Source: Branchiostoma floridae (Eukaryota; Chordata; Leptocardii; Amphioxiformes; Branchiostomatidae). From it: 64,000 nt of DNA. The first letter of the stretch is position 1. The number at the start of each line of letters is the position of its first letter. The position numbers were made by a program, and so were the translations under genes. The stretch lies in contig NC_049987.1 in NCBI RefSeq assembly GCF_000003815.2, positions 5,137,771 through 5,201,770 on the forward strand, written 5' to 3'. Shown here in pieces: positions 23,701-32,824 of the stretch. Below the pieces are notes generated by a model. That model saw only the letters and a program-made list of their open reading frames with translations. It searched no databases and was not told the DNA's origin.

Positions 23701-26700
23701 ACGAGCGAGGTCCCAGGAACTCCACCATCAGGAAACAGTTGGCGCAGTACATGAAGGACACCTCGCGGTGTGAGTCGGCACAGCAGGCGTGTCCCACGTT
23801 CCTGGGATCTCCGGCTTACCTGCCGTACCGAGCGCTGGTGCCGGTCACTCTGACGGACGGATGTGCCGCGGACTTTAAACACTCTACAATCTTCCAGCCC
23901 GTACCAAGGGTAGGTTTGTGTTTCATGCGATACCTCCCCTACGTTGTCAAGCTAGGCACGTTTTGTAATAAACCATGACTTGACTGTATTTGGATCCACA
24001 ATAACTAAGTCACTAAGGTAGCGCAAGTTGACGTTTCTGTTACTATTATTCCTGTGGTCCTATACAAGAAGTACATCAATACAATATCAGAGAAAGTATA
24101 GAACAAACACACTAAAACACATAAAGTACATACCTATACTAAAGAAATAATGGAAAAATACAAGTTCATTCAATTTCGAATGAAATAACTCTTCTGTGGT
24201 CAGTGTATTCTAGAGGATCTAGGAATCATTTCCTTTCAGTATTGGTTTTAGTTTTTTTGGCAGTTTGATGGAGTTTGTTGTTGTTCACCGTACAATGATC
24301 ATAGTATACAAACCGTATAATAACAAAATATTATATTTCTATTGAAATTGTAGAACACGGTAAACAGACTATGTTTTCCATTTCATACATCACTTTCAAT
24401 GTGAAGTTGACAGTTAAGACTTTTTTGAAGGTCCTATTGTAAGCATTCATATGTCTCTAACTGTTCTGACACTCCTTTTGTCCTCCTCATCCCCAGTACC
24501 CAGTAGAGGTGCTCCAGAGATGGACCTGTAAGGCAGAACCAGTACAGGAGGCTGCAGCAAGACTCCTCAACATGACTCTGCACTGGCTCAGGAGCATCCC
24601 AGCATTCCTCACGCTCTCCAGTCATGACCAGGTGGGTTGACAGGTGTTGTAGCTGCTGGCCAGGTGGGCTCACAGGTGTTGTAGCTGCTGGCCAGGTGGG
24701 CTCACAGGTGTTGTAGCTGCTGGCCAGGTGGGCTCACAGGTGTTGCAGCTGCTGGCCAGGTGGGCTCACAGGTGTCGTAGCTGCTGGCCAGGTGTGTTAG
24801 CAGATGCTGTACCTGCTGAACAGCTGTGTTAACAGGTGTCATAGCTGCTGACCAGGTGTGTTGACAGGTGTCGTAGCTGCTAACCAGCTGTGTTAACAGG
24901 TGTCGTAGCTGCTGACCAGCTTTGTTAACAGGTGTCATAGCTGCTGACCAGCTTTGTTAACAGGTGTCATAGCTGCTGACCAGCTTTGTTAATAGGTGTC
25001 ATAGCTGCTGACCAGCTGTGTTAACAGGTGCTGTACCTGCTGACCAGCTGTGTTAACAGGTGTTATAGCTGCTGACCAGGTGTGTTGACAGGTGTTGTAG
25101 CTACTGGCAAGGTGTTTTAACAGGTGTTGCACCTGCTAACCAGGTGGGTTAACAGGTGTTGTAGCTGCTGACCAGCTGTGTTAACAGGTGTCATAGCTGC
25201 TAACCAGCTGTGTTACCCATGTCATAGCTGCTGACCGGGTGGGTTAACAGGTGTTGTAGCTGCTGACCAGCTGTGTTAACAGGTGTTATACCTGTTGACC
25301 AGGTGTGATGCAGTCTTAGATGTAGAATATTTAAATACAGTGATGCAGTGTTTACAATGCAAAGAAAAACTCTCATCATTCAGTACGACATGCAGAACTC
25401 ATCCATTGATTGCAGTTCAAGACTGTGTGTGACAGTTGTGTGACTGTTCTTTCTTTCTCCTTATGTGTCTGTGTTTAGCACCTCCTGTTACAGTCCAGTT
25501 GGCAGGAGATGTTCCTGTTGGGGCTGGCTCAGTGGGCCCTGATACTAATGAGTTGTTTGACTGTTCTCTCCTTCTCCCTGTGTCCAGCACCTCCTGTTAC
25601 AGTCCAGTTGGCAGGAGATGTTCCTGTTGGGGTTGGCTCAGTGGGCCCTGATACTAATGAGTTGTTTGACTGTTTTCTCTCCTTGTGTCCAGCACCTCCT
25701 GTTACAGTCCAGTTGGCAGGAGATGTTCCTGTTGGGGTTGGCTCAGTGGGCCCTGATACTAATGAGTTGTTTGACTGTTCTCTCTCCCTGTGTCCAGCAC
25801 CTCCTGTTACAGTCCAGTTGGCAGGAGATGTTCCTGTTGGGGCTGGCTCAGTGGGCCCTGATACTAATGAGTTGTGTGACCATTCTCTCCTTCTCCTTGT
25901 GTCCAGCACCTCCTGTTACAGTCCAGTTGGCAGGAGATGTTTCTGTTGGGGCTGGCTCAGTGGGCCCTGATACTAATGAGTTGTGTGACTGTTCTCTCCC
26001 TGTGTCCAGCACCTCCTGTTACAGTCCAGTTGGCAGGAGATGTTCCTGTTGGGGCTGGCTCAGTGGGCCCTGATACTAATGAGTTGTGTGACCATTCTCT
26101 CCTTCTCCTTGTGTCCAGCACCTCCTGTTACAGTCCAGTTGGCAGGAGATGTTTCTGTTGGGGCTGGCTCAGTGGGCCCTGATACTAATGAGTTGTGTGA
26201 CCGTTCTCTCCTTCTCCTTGTGTCCAGCACCTCCTGTTACAGTCCAGTTGGCAGGAGATGTTCCTGTTGGGGCTGGCTCAGTGGGCACTGCCGATGGACC
26301 CCAAACAACTGGCTGTGGAGGCAGGTGGGAGAGCTCAATCCTTTTCTTCTTAGGCTCCCTCTTTGAAGTGTCTTACTACTTGACTTCCAAATGTAGCCAA
26401 GGGCATACATGAGCAAAAGCTTTAAAAGGGCCATTATGTGAGATTTTGACTAAAAATTTTTTAAGATTTTAGACATACTAGACTAAGTATATGAGTAGCA
26501 CTGAAAAAAGCTTAATTCCTCTAGAATTTTTATAAACCGGCTACATTTTCACCATTACCCAAAAGCAAGAAAAAGCAAAACTTATGCTCAACTAGATCTA
26601 CGACACTTTTATATGATTGTATGTTTCGTCTTGGCTTGGTTGGGTAAAACTGTACAAGAAAGGTTCATTCATTCATTTTCATTTCTTCTGCCCACTCAAA

Positions 26701-29700
26701 TATTTCCCTTAAAAAAACAAGAACCACGAGATGAGATTGCTAAAACGACTTGTGTGTGCTGTGTTGCCAGGTGTCCCCCCTGATCAGAGCCCTGCAGACA
26801 GACTGCAGACATTCCTACAGCAGGTGCAGATGCTGCAGGAAACCCTGCACAAGTTTCACCAGCTGCAGGTGGATGCCGTGGAGTATGCCTGTCTGAAGGG
26901 GATTGTGCTGTTCAAGACTGGTGAGTCTTAGACCCATTGATGTATTCTAGGGTCACATTTTTTATGCTACGGTTCCATTTGCACCGGTGCCCAAAGGGGA
27001 TGTAGCCTCGACCGGGCTCAAAGCCAAAAATTTGTCCAGTTGACTGTTGGATACCTCAGGGTATCTCTCGGTGTTTTCACAGGTAGGATACTACTGGGTT
27101 CCATCCGGATAGAAGTTAGCTCTGACATATATATCATACAATATATACACTCAATCGCTTCTCTGCCACTCCGTCTGGGAACCTTGACATCTCTAATGTC
27201 TGGAATAGTACAAATTTTGGATGAGGGCGCTGATTGGTCCCTACAAATGAGCAAATTAAGGAATGGGTTCACACGCTCATTCAAACTGGCATTCCAACAC
27301 CCCAAACGCCTAAATCTGTTTGCGAGAGGGTCTGTTGCAATCTACGAGCGCTCTAGAACCTATTCCTTAATTTGCTCATTAACTCAGATGTAACCACCAA
27401 AAGGTTTGAATATACAGATGGGTAGCACAAGCAAACAAAGGCTACCCAGATGGTGCCAGGTCAGGTGAAACTATATCCCAGACAACTTGTTGTTTCACAG
27501 ATGTGCAGTCCCTGAGAGATCCTGGTACAGTGGCCGTCCTACAGGACCAGACCCAGCTCAGCTTCAGTCATCACATCGAGATGCACAAACCTGGACAACC
27601 TTTCCGCTTCGGCAAACTACTTCTCCTTCTGTCCAGCTTACGAGAGGTAAGCACGCAGCCTATAGCTGTGGTCACTCTAGTTACAAATACAGTTAAATCT
27701 GTGGTAGTGGTCACCACATCGAGATGCACAAACCTGGACAACCTTTCCGCTTCGGCAAACTACTTCTCCTTCTGTCCAGCTTACGAGAGGTAAGCACGCA
27801 GCCTATAGCTGTGGTCACTCTAGTTACAAATACAGTTAAATCTGTGGTAGTGGTCACCACATCGAGATGCACAAACCTGGACAACCTTTCCGCTTCGGCA
27901 AACTACTGCTCCTTCTGTCCAGCCTACGAGAGGTAAGCACACAGCCTATAGCTATGGTCACTCTAGTCATACAGTTAAATCTGTGGTAGTGGTCACCACA
28001 TCGAGATGCAGAAACCTGGACAACCTTTCCGCTTCGGCAAACTACTGCTCCTTCTGTCCAGCTTACGAGAGGTAAGCACACAGCCTATAGCTATGGTCAC
28101 TCTAGTTACAAATACAGTTAAATCTGTGGTAGTGGTCACCACATCGAGATGTACAAACCTGGACAACCTTTCCGCTTCGGCAAACTACTGCTCCTGCTGT
28201 CCAGCTTACGAGAGGTAAGCACACAGCCTATAGCTATGGTCACTCTAGTCATACAGTTAAATCTTTTTTAGTGGTCACCACATCGAGATGCACAAACCTG
28301 GACAACCTTTCCGCTTTGGCAAACTACTGCTCCTTCTGTCCAGCTTACGAGAGGTAAGCACACAGCCTATAGCTATAGTCACTCTCCATCAATGAAGATA
28401 AGACATCCAGGCAACAAGATACGGCACACAGCAACTGGATATGATTTCGAAAACGGTCATTGACAGTGACATTGATGAAAGGTAGTGGATACTACCTGAA
28501 ACGTCTGTTTTCAAAATCATATCCAGTTACTTGAGTACATGCAATGCTATTTAGCGTATGGTCATTCTAGTTAAACATACAGTTAAAAGTGTGTAAATGG
28601 TCATCTGAGCATAGCAGCTACATGGCCATGGTGGCCACATTTGTTGGTCCCTTGGATTTTGACGACGCCTCAGGGGAGTCGTCAAGTGGTATATTTTGCA
28701 TTCAGTCTGCAAAAATTCTAGGAATTGCACAGGCATTTCCACAGGAATGCAGTATGCTGGGTATGCAAGCCCTCCCCCCAAATCTGTTCCAGATGTATCT
28801 CTGGTATGCAATGGTAGAATGTAGGTCACACTTGCTCCCTGGAGGAATTTGTCCTTTGAAACTAGACAGGGAACTCTGCACAATGGATCACGTTGTCTTG
28901 GTTGTTATGTTATGTTATGAAGGATACATTTTCTTTTCTAGAGCTTGTTCAAGCCATACGCCACAGGCAGACAGGAAATACTTCTGTAGTGCTCAGCTGT
29001 ATATATATATAGGTTTAGGTCACTGGCAGACCATTGTGCTGTACCGGGGATAGTACATTTCTGCTGGCTGTAGGTTTATGTTATAGGTGGGTTAGTATAT
29101 TGTGCCAGGGATAGTGCGACAGAGAAGTTCCATTCTATTTCTGATTTGAGCTGTATTGTTGTACCCTCAATCGTCGTCATGGCAATAATACATTTTTATT
29201 GCCAGGATTTTGCCATTGACCTAAGCATGAAGAATAAGTGTAGCTATAATGTCGCACCAACCCATGCCTGGTTAACAATGTATGCAGTTAAACTTTGCAT
29301 AGCTGTGCATAAGGTTCCTTATATTACATGTATTATAGTTACCATACATTGTGCGTACGGGATTATGATGCATCAGAGTGACTGTTCTGTCTGTAGCACC
29401 CTTGCAGAGTCTCTAGTATGTGATTTCTAACAAGTACTGGTTGTCTTTAATTTAAAGGCACTTGTATTTCCATTACCATAGTGGTATGTGAAATTGAATC
29501 ATCGCAAGATAAGATGCATGACTATAATACGAGGGGCGTTCAAGAAGTAATGACTCTGATCCTTTTCTAGTTGTCTGATCTAGATGAAATTTTGCATGTG
29601 TTATGATTCATATCTCTATAGTTCATGTTGCAAAAAAGAGCTCTGAACTAATTGTGGTTTCTGATTTACTGGTGTTTGAACTGAGTTAGGTGTGAAATGG

Positions 29701-30360
29701 ACCAGGTGTAAAATGGAGCCAGTTTAGTGTCGCGCAGTGATCCGGTTTTTGTATTTGAAAGGACGCATACCAAAGGAGACTTTTGATAAAATGAAAGAAA
29801 CTTATGGTGATGATGCCCCATCATATGACCTTGTAAAACGCTGGCATCCTGAATTCAAACATGGCCGGAAGTCTGTGAAAACAGCTCCCAGACCTGGTCG
29901 TTCCTCTTCTGCCATTGATGAGGCATCTGTTGGAGGACCAACCTGGGGTGTCCTACAAAAACGGTGTCCAGAGCTGCATCAAACGATGGGAGAAATGCAT
30001 AACTCTGGGTGGTTCCTATGAAGAGAAAGACTAATAACTGTGCCAAGTTTCATTAATCTCCTGCTATGGGAAATGAGTCAGAGTTATTACTCATTGAACG
30101 CCCCTCGTAACGGTATGTGAGCATCAACAATTCTTACAGTTTAAGGATGTTGATGATTGCATTTCTGTGTTCCTCAGGTCCAGCGCTCCAGTCTGGAGAG
30201 TGTGTTCTTCACAAAGGCAATGACAGGAGGTGTTTCCATGGACCAGTTGGTTCTGGACATGTACAAATCCCTGCAGACGGACGTCGTGTTGTCTGACAGC
30301 TACAGATGTTACACTGGGCCCTCCACTTCATCTGGGGCAGCCCTACATGGCGTCAGCTGA
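14703..30360 (+). CDS. NR2E1: NR2E1 (tailless/TLX) orphan nuclear receptor, whole gene, 8 exons
   Basis: Nuclear transcription factor; in other animals TLX represses targets in forebrain and retina progenitors. Exons: 14703-14721, 18125-18358, 23692-23909, 24497-24631, 26228-26324, 26771-26920, 27501-27646, 30178-30360. All junctions keep phase and use GT/AG, giving a predicted 393 residues, close to TLX (~385). The DNA-binding domain has the NR2E P-box CDGCSG and a seven-residue gap in the second finger (CKSPSSAPC), as in TLX and unlike PNR/NR2E3. The ligand-binding domain has the matching helices ([57 protein letters not shown]). The C-terminus runs about 25 residues past the usual DMYKS end. 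Introns 4 and 7 carry tandem arrays made from splice junctions. A broken second copy lies at 53437-55486. Confidence 0.93.
14722..18124 (+). other. NR2E1 intron 1
   Basis: LINE-type 3' ends at about 15905-15975, 16060-16120 and 17765-18075 (each ending ACAATAAAGG or similar plus ATTC repeats; the last preceded by a [11 protein letters not shown]-type coding remnant), and a minus-strand LINE knuckle remnant ([10 protein letters not shown]) at 16549-16734. A foldback element lies at 17508-17700. No exon. Confidence 0.6.
18125..18358 (+). CDS. NR2E1: NR2E1 exon 2 (DNA-binding domain)
   Basis: Complete two-zinc-finger DNA-binding domain. First finger [16 protein letters not shown] to [13 protein letters not shown]; second finger [19 protein letters not shown] to CRLQRC, then VNMNKD. 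All eight zinc-binding cysteines are present. The acceptor is CTTCTTCAG/GC and the donor GACG/GTGAGT in phase 1. The P-box CDGCSG is diagnostic of the NR2E group. Confidence 0.96.
18505..18695 (+). mobile_element. tRNA-derived SINE
   Basis: TGTGGCGTAACTGTTTGAGT (box A), CCCGAGTTCGATACCCGCC (box B) about 35 nt later, then a body with CACTTAACACGACCTTCCTT and GGGTACCTGACTTCGGCC. Fragments of the same body at 20750-20850. Confidence 0.8.
21430..21855 (+). mobile_element. LINE 3' end with zinc-knuckle C-terminus
   Basis: Encodes [17 protein letters not shown], then [17 protein letters not shown] and [14 protein letters not shown], the C-x2-C...H-x4-C tail of a CR1/L2-like reverse-transcriptase protein. 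The 3' UTR ends ACAATAAAGGTCTTCATTCA. 5'-truncated; not functional. Confidence 0.85.
22540..22730 (-). mobile_element. tRNA-derived SINE, minus strand
   Basis: In complement: TAGCTCATCTGGTAGGAGCC (box A) and ACCGGTTCTAATC (box B), followed by the GTCTTTCGGAAGGGACG body. Same family as 10705-10880. Confidence 0.75.
23692..23909 (+). CDS. NR2E1: NR2E1 exon 3 (T/A box and hinge)
   Basis: Begins [18 protein letters not shown], the conserved C-terminal extension of the TLX DNA-binding domain, then a less conserved hinge to QPVPR. Acceptor CCAATAG/CC and donor AGG/GTAGGT; phase 1 in, phase 0 out. A truncated copy with an in-frame stop lies at 53437-53545. Confidence 0.93.
24497..24631 (+). CDS. 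NR2E1: NR2E1 exon 4 (start of the ligand-binding domain)
   Basis: Encodes YPVEVLQRW to LTLSSHDQ, including [17 protein letters not shown], which matches helix 3 of TLX. The acceptor is CCCCAG/TAC. The donor CAG/GTGGGT is the first copy of a motif that then repeats every 32 bp into the intron. Phase 0 on both sides. There is no counterpart in the second copy. Confidence 0.92.
24632..25310 (+). repeat. 32-bp minisatellite in NR2E1 intron 4, starting at the exon 4 donor
   Basis: About 21 units running GTGGGCTCACAGGTG, TTGTAGCTGCTG, GCCAG. The first unit begins at the authentic CAG/GTGGGT splice donor, and early units reproduce CAG/GTGGGC exactly. Later units drift to CAG/GTGTGT and CAG/CTGTGT. 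Together with the array at 25479-26290 it fills almost all of intron 4. Confidence 0.92.
25479..26290 (+). repeat. 103-109-bp array copying the NR2E1 exon 5 acceptor and 5' half-exon
   Basis: Eight acceptor-exon starts, at 25479, 25588, 25693, 25798, 25907, 26010, 26119 and 26228. Each unit contains the first ~60 nt of exon 5 (from CACCTCCTGTTACAGTCC to CAGTGGGC), then a short intron-like stretch with TACTAAT, a pyrimidine tract and CAG (TTAG in the first). Only the last unit continues into the remainder of exon 5 and its donor. Units are nearly identical, implying recent expansion or homogenisation. Confidence 0.94.
26228..26324 (+). CDS. NR2E1: NR2E1 exon 5 (functional unit of the array)
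   Basis: Encodes [20 protein letters not shown] then [12 protein letters not shown]. This matches the TLX segment ending ELFVLGIAQWAIPVD. Acceptor TGTCCAG/CAC in phase 0 and donor GCAG/GTGGGA in phase 1. It is the only one of eight copies with the 3' half and a donor, so it is the only one that can be spliced in as a complete exon. Confidence 0.93.
26325..26770 (+). other. NR2E1 intron 5
   Basis: Contains a LINE-type tail near 26625-26690 (AAACTGTACAAGAAAGGTTC then ATTC repeats). Nothing else recognised. Confidence 0.5.
26771..26920 (+). CDS. NR2E1: NR2E1 exon 6 (ligand-binding domain)
   Basis: Encodes [18 protein letters not shown] to [17 protein letters not shown]. This aligns with the TLX region EIQALQEVVARFRQLRLDATEFACLKCIV. 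Acceptor GTTGCCAG/GT, donor ACTG/GTGAGT, phase 1 to phase 1. The copy at 53638-53787 differs in protein only at SP versus SS near its start. Confidence 0.94.
26960..27470. mobile_element. interspersed repeat in NR2E1 intron 6 (GGTAGC...GCTACC family)
   Basis: Contains GATGTAGCCTCGACCGGGCT, a fragment around ATGAGCAAATTAAGGAATGG with an inverted partner CCTTAATTTGCTCAT, and GGGTAGCACAAGC-AGGCTACCC. The same blocks recur at 32150-32300 (part), 40230-40660, 53838-54300 and 62940-63190. No coding capacity was seen. It is a dispersed family with internal inverted repeats; I cannot fix exact termini. Confidence 0.55.
27501..27646 (+). CDS. NR2E1: NR2E1 exon 7 (ligand-binding domain)
   Basis: Encodes [20 protein letters not shown] then [15 protein letters not shown], the [13 protein letters not shown] segment of TLX. 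Acceptor TTTCACAG/AT and donor GAGAG/GTAAGC, phase 1 to phase 0. Its 3' ~85 nt plus the donor are tandemly repeated downstream. Confidence 0.94.
27647..28365 (+). repeat. 139/143-bp array copying the 3' half of NR2E1 exon 7 with its donor
   Basis: Donors GAG/GTAAGC recur with GT at 27647 (authentic), 27790, 27933, 28072, 28215 and 28354. Each unit has ~85 nt of exon (from CACATCGAGATGCACAAACC to TACGAGAG) and ~55 nt of intron. No unit has an acceptor. The paralogous copy at 54345 has only two donors (54491 and 54648), so unit number changed after duplication. Confidence 0.94.
28366..29529 (+). other. NR2E1 intron 7, remainder
   Basis: 28431-28530 holds an inverted pair (AACTGGATATGATTT and AAATCATATCCAGTT), a foldback element also present near 50665-50751 and, in part, at 54683. 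Otherwise nothing recognised; the open frame at 28589-29053 has no domain. Confidence 0.45.
29530..30107 (+). mobile_element. internally deleted mariner transposon in NR2E1 intron 7
   Basis: Inverted ends CGAGGGGCGTTCAAGAAGTA and the complement of TTACTCATTGAACGCCCCTCG, flanked by TA on both sides (mariner target site). The interior retains the N-terminal helix-turn-helix part of a mariner transposase ([30 protein letters not shown]) joined to the extreme C-terminal part ([10 protein letters not shown]). The catalytic core is missing, so it is non-autonomous. The equivalent site in the duplicate locus (near 55230) is empty. Confidence 0.9.
30178..30360 (+). CDS. NR2E1: NR2E1 exon 8 (C-terminus and stop)
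   Basis: Encodes [20 protein letters not shown], then [11 protein letters not shown] and a ~25-residue tail ending ALHGVS. Vertebrate TLX stops shortly after the matching LLSDMYKSSDI, so the tail is an extension. Acceptor GTTCCTCAG/GTC in phase 0. The copy at 55304-55486 is almost identical. Confidence 0.94.
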   Translation, partial: VQRSSLESVFFTKAMTGGVSMDQLVLDMYKSLQTDVVLSDSYRCYTGPSTSSGAALHGVS

Positions 30361-30424
30361 GCTAAATCATTCTTTTATAATGCCAATTCACGACTGGCAG
30401 ATTATAGTTAATACTATAGATTAT

Positions 30425-30640
30425 AACTTGAAAGTTCATCTGTGTTGGTAGAAGTCATTCTTGAAATAGTTGAACTGTAATTTCCAACACCAAAATTGGA
30501 CTCACCCAAACGTGACGTCACGACAGCAGTGGATTGTTCATTCCTTGACAAAGACTAATGCTGTGCAGTCGAAAATTTGGGTGAGTCCAATTTTGGTGTT
30601 GGAAATTACAGTTCAACTATTTCAAGAACTATAGATTATA
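30425..30640. mobile_element. foldback element, long inverted arms
   Basis: CTTGAAATAGTTGAACTGTA at about 30462 and its complement TACAGTTCAACTATTTCAAG near 30607-30629 bracket a pair of arms containing CCAACACCAAAATTGGACTC. A single arm occurs at 16580-16640. The duplicate locus lacks the element near 55545, so it inserted after duplication or segregates. Confidence 0.7.
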
Positions 30641-30777
30641 TTTTGTACTTTTATACAGTTTTATAGAGTTTCATGATCCGGATTACAGAATAGAATATAA
30701 AACAGTAACTGTTGGAAGAAAATCAAGGACTATGTTTTTTTAAATGTCTTTTGGTAACACCATATTAATGCTATATT

Positions 30778-30942
30778 GTTAGTTCACCTTTATTCGCTGT
30801 GTAGCCTATTTGCTGGGTTAACGTTGTTTTGAAAAACTGTGTATTTAGGGTTTTCAAGTCGACTACGATATTTCTGGTATTCTTTTTATAAACCAGGAAC
30901 AACAGATATAGGTTACCCCACAGATAAAGGTGAACTAACGTT
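30778..30942. mobile_element. MITE, TTAGTTCACCTTTATTCGC family
   Basis: Same family as 12841-13062: TTAGTTCACCTTTATTCGC on the left and AGATAAAGGTGAACTAACG on the right. A counterpart sits at 55673-55878 in the duplicate, so it predates the duplication. Confidence 0.7.
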
Positions 30943-31429
30943 AATTGTTTAATTGTTGCATGTTAAATAATGTGACGTACAATCAAAAAATATTCATGAC
31001 TTAATGCAGGGTTCAAGATTATTTTAATAGCCAGGTTGCCCAGTGGGCAAATGTAAGGTTGTCCACAAACATTTTAGGTTGCCGCAGGCATAATATAACT
31101 GTGAGCTCTGCAAGTGAATTGTTTAACATTAGCGCTAGTGAATGTGGAATGGAAACCAGTGAATGACAATAGATTTAACAATTCATGGAGGAAAATTAAA
31201 GAGAAAGATTGAAAAGAACAATTTATCTAGAAAGTTTTGCATACTTCCTAGAGCTGTACTGCCAACTTGTGTATTTGAAGTCCTTTTCTCACATATCCAT
31301 GTAATAACCTCAAATAAAGTATGCATTCTGATTTTGGTAACAACTTGTAGCACATTTTGAAATCTTTTTAAAGTGTGTACTTTTATTGAGAACATACAAT
31401 ACATGTGTGTAATTTTAAAATAGACGCTC

Positions 31430-31560
31430 ATCTGTGTTGGTAGTAATCATAGAACAATGCTTAACTTTCTTCCAACACATAAGTAATTTGAAAATTTGAT
31501 CCGTTTGTACTTTAGTATTGGAAGAAAGTTAGCATTGTACCACATGTAATTTCAGTCTAC
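31430..31560. mobile_element. foldback element, CTTTCTTCCAACACA family
   Basis: AATGCTTAACTTTCTTCCAACACA-type arm followed by the complementary GTATTGGAAGAAAGTTAGC arm with a ~50-nt loop. Relatives are at 17510-17700 and, tandemly doubled, at 56400-56600. Confidence 0.65.
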
Positions 31561-32322
31561 CATAACTAAAGTGAGTCAGGGAAAAAGGAACTGAGCAAGC
31601 AAGATTGTGTAGGATTGTTGCTTCAAACTTTTTACTAACCATGACTGTTAGTTAACAAACTGTAGATGGAGAACTTAGAAATGTTGTAAGACCCAAGTTA
31701 AATTTTACATAATTCAGATTCCCAATGTGGAACAGAAAGCTGATTTGCCCACTAAGAACAATCCAAGCAAATCACAGTGCTGTGTGGTATAGTATAGTAG
31801 AGTAAAGTCTGTGATAAGTTTTCATTCATAATATCTATCTTGTAATACTATCACTGGTCATTGTCTTCTGATCAAAACTTAGGAGGACAAATATAAGAAG
31901 CCAGCATTATACTGTGTCTGACTGTCAGTGTGCCATTCAATTCTAACTAACCATACAAGTTGAATAACACGACTATATTGTTTTCTGGTTTCTGGAAAAA
32001 TAATGTGGAATAAAGGACACATTTGTGCAAAATACCATGCTAGTTGACAGGATATGGCAATATTTTACCATCCTCTTACGCACTGCTTATCCCTTGGCTA
32101 TGCCGAATGCACTGAATCAGCACTGCTTAAACATCCTATTTTTCACTGGCGCCCGTCAGGGATGTAACGTTAGCCTTGGCCGGGTTCTGAAGCCACAAAT
32201 TTGTCCAGTGGACTGCCGGATACCAGAGGGTACCCCTTGGTGTACCCCACGGGTAGGTCACGGCGTGTATTTGTTACCGTGTCCCGAGTTCATGTCAAGT
32301 CCAACTTAAATTCAACCCGGTG

Positions 32323-32664
32323 CAGGGCTGTAGCCTGCATCCGTTTTTCCGTCAATTGACGGAAAGTTGCTGAGTGTGACGGAAAAAATTTTAAACCAAT
32401 CCGTCTACCTTGACGGACAAAAATTCTTGGTGGAAGTTACAGGCGGCTTGGGGACGCTGTCCACGGCCGTAAAAGCCACACACTGTGTGTTTTGCTATTG
32501 TTATGATTGTTGACTTAGTGTGTCGGCGCCCTTTCGCATACAATAATCTCATTAAAAACCCGTTTTTCAAGGTCTCAGTTCCGTCTTTCTAACTTAATTT
32601 TCGCGGTTTTCACGACAATGGGAATTGGCTGACGGAAAAAAATTTCGAGCTGGCTAGAGCCCTG
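32323..32664. mobile_element. non-autonomous hAT transposon
   Basis: Begins CAGGGCTGTAGCC and ends GGCTAGAGCCCTG. An exact 8-bp target duplication ACCCGGTG lies at 32315-32322 and 32665-32672. CAGGG ends and 8-bp duplications are the hAT hallmarks. No transposase is encoded in its 342 bp. Confidence 0.92.
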
Positions 32665-32743
32665 ACCCGGTGCCACCGAAAAATACCTTGGAAAATACAA
32701 GGGGCCGAAAACTGCAAGAAAAAAACCCAGCCCATTACCTGAT

Positions 32744-32824
32744 CCACGTGTTCTCTCTTCTGCTGTAGGGTCAGGTAGGGGTTTTTGGAGAGCCCTGTTA
32801 CGACCAGCTCCATGAAGTGCCTGA
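32744..32824 (-). pseudogene. fragment of MRPS31 exon 8
   Basis: About 80 bp identical or nearly so to the central part of the last MRPS31 exon (33193-33275), in the same orientation: [20 protein letters not shown] then a break. It lies ~300 bp downstream of the gene's stop codon and lacks an acceptor, so it is a non-functional tandem fragment. No equivalent seen in the second copy. Confidence 0.85.

Noticed and set aside
23330-23773. 147-codon frame overlapping NR2E1 exon 3
   Set aside because: Its last part reads exon 3 in the wrong frame and the first part is intron.
25436-26412. Overlapping frames of 71-153 codons rich in [15 protein letters not shown]
   Set aside because: They are the exon 5 acceptor array read through its intronic parts; real coding is limited to 26228-26324.
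29737-30021. 94-codon frame as an independent gene
   Set aside because: It is the remnant transposase of the mariner element at 29530-30107.
31313-31318. AATAAA as proven NR2E1 polyadenylation site
   Set aside because: Conserved in both copies but almost 1 kb past the stop and among transposons; kept only as a possibility.
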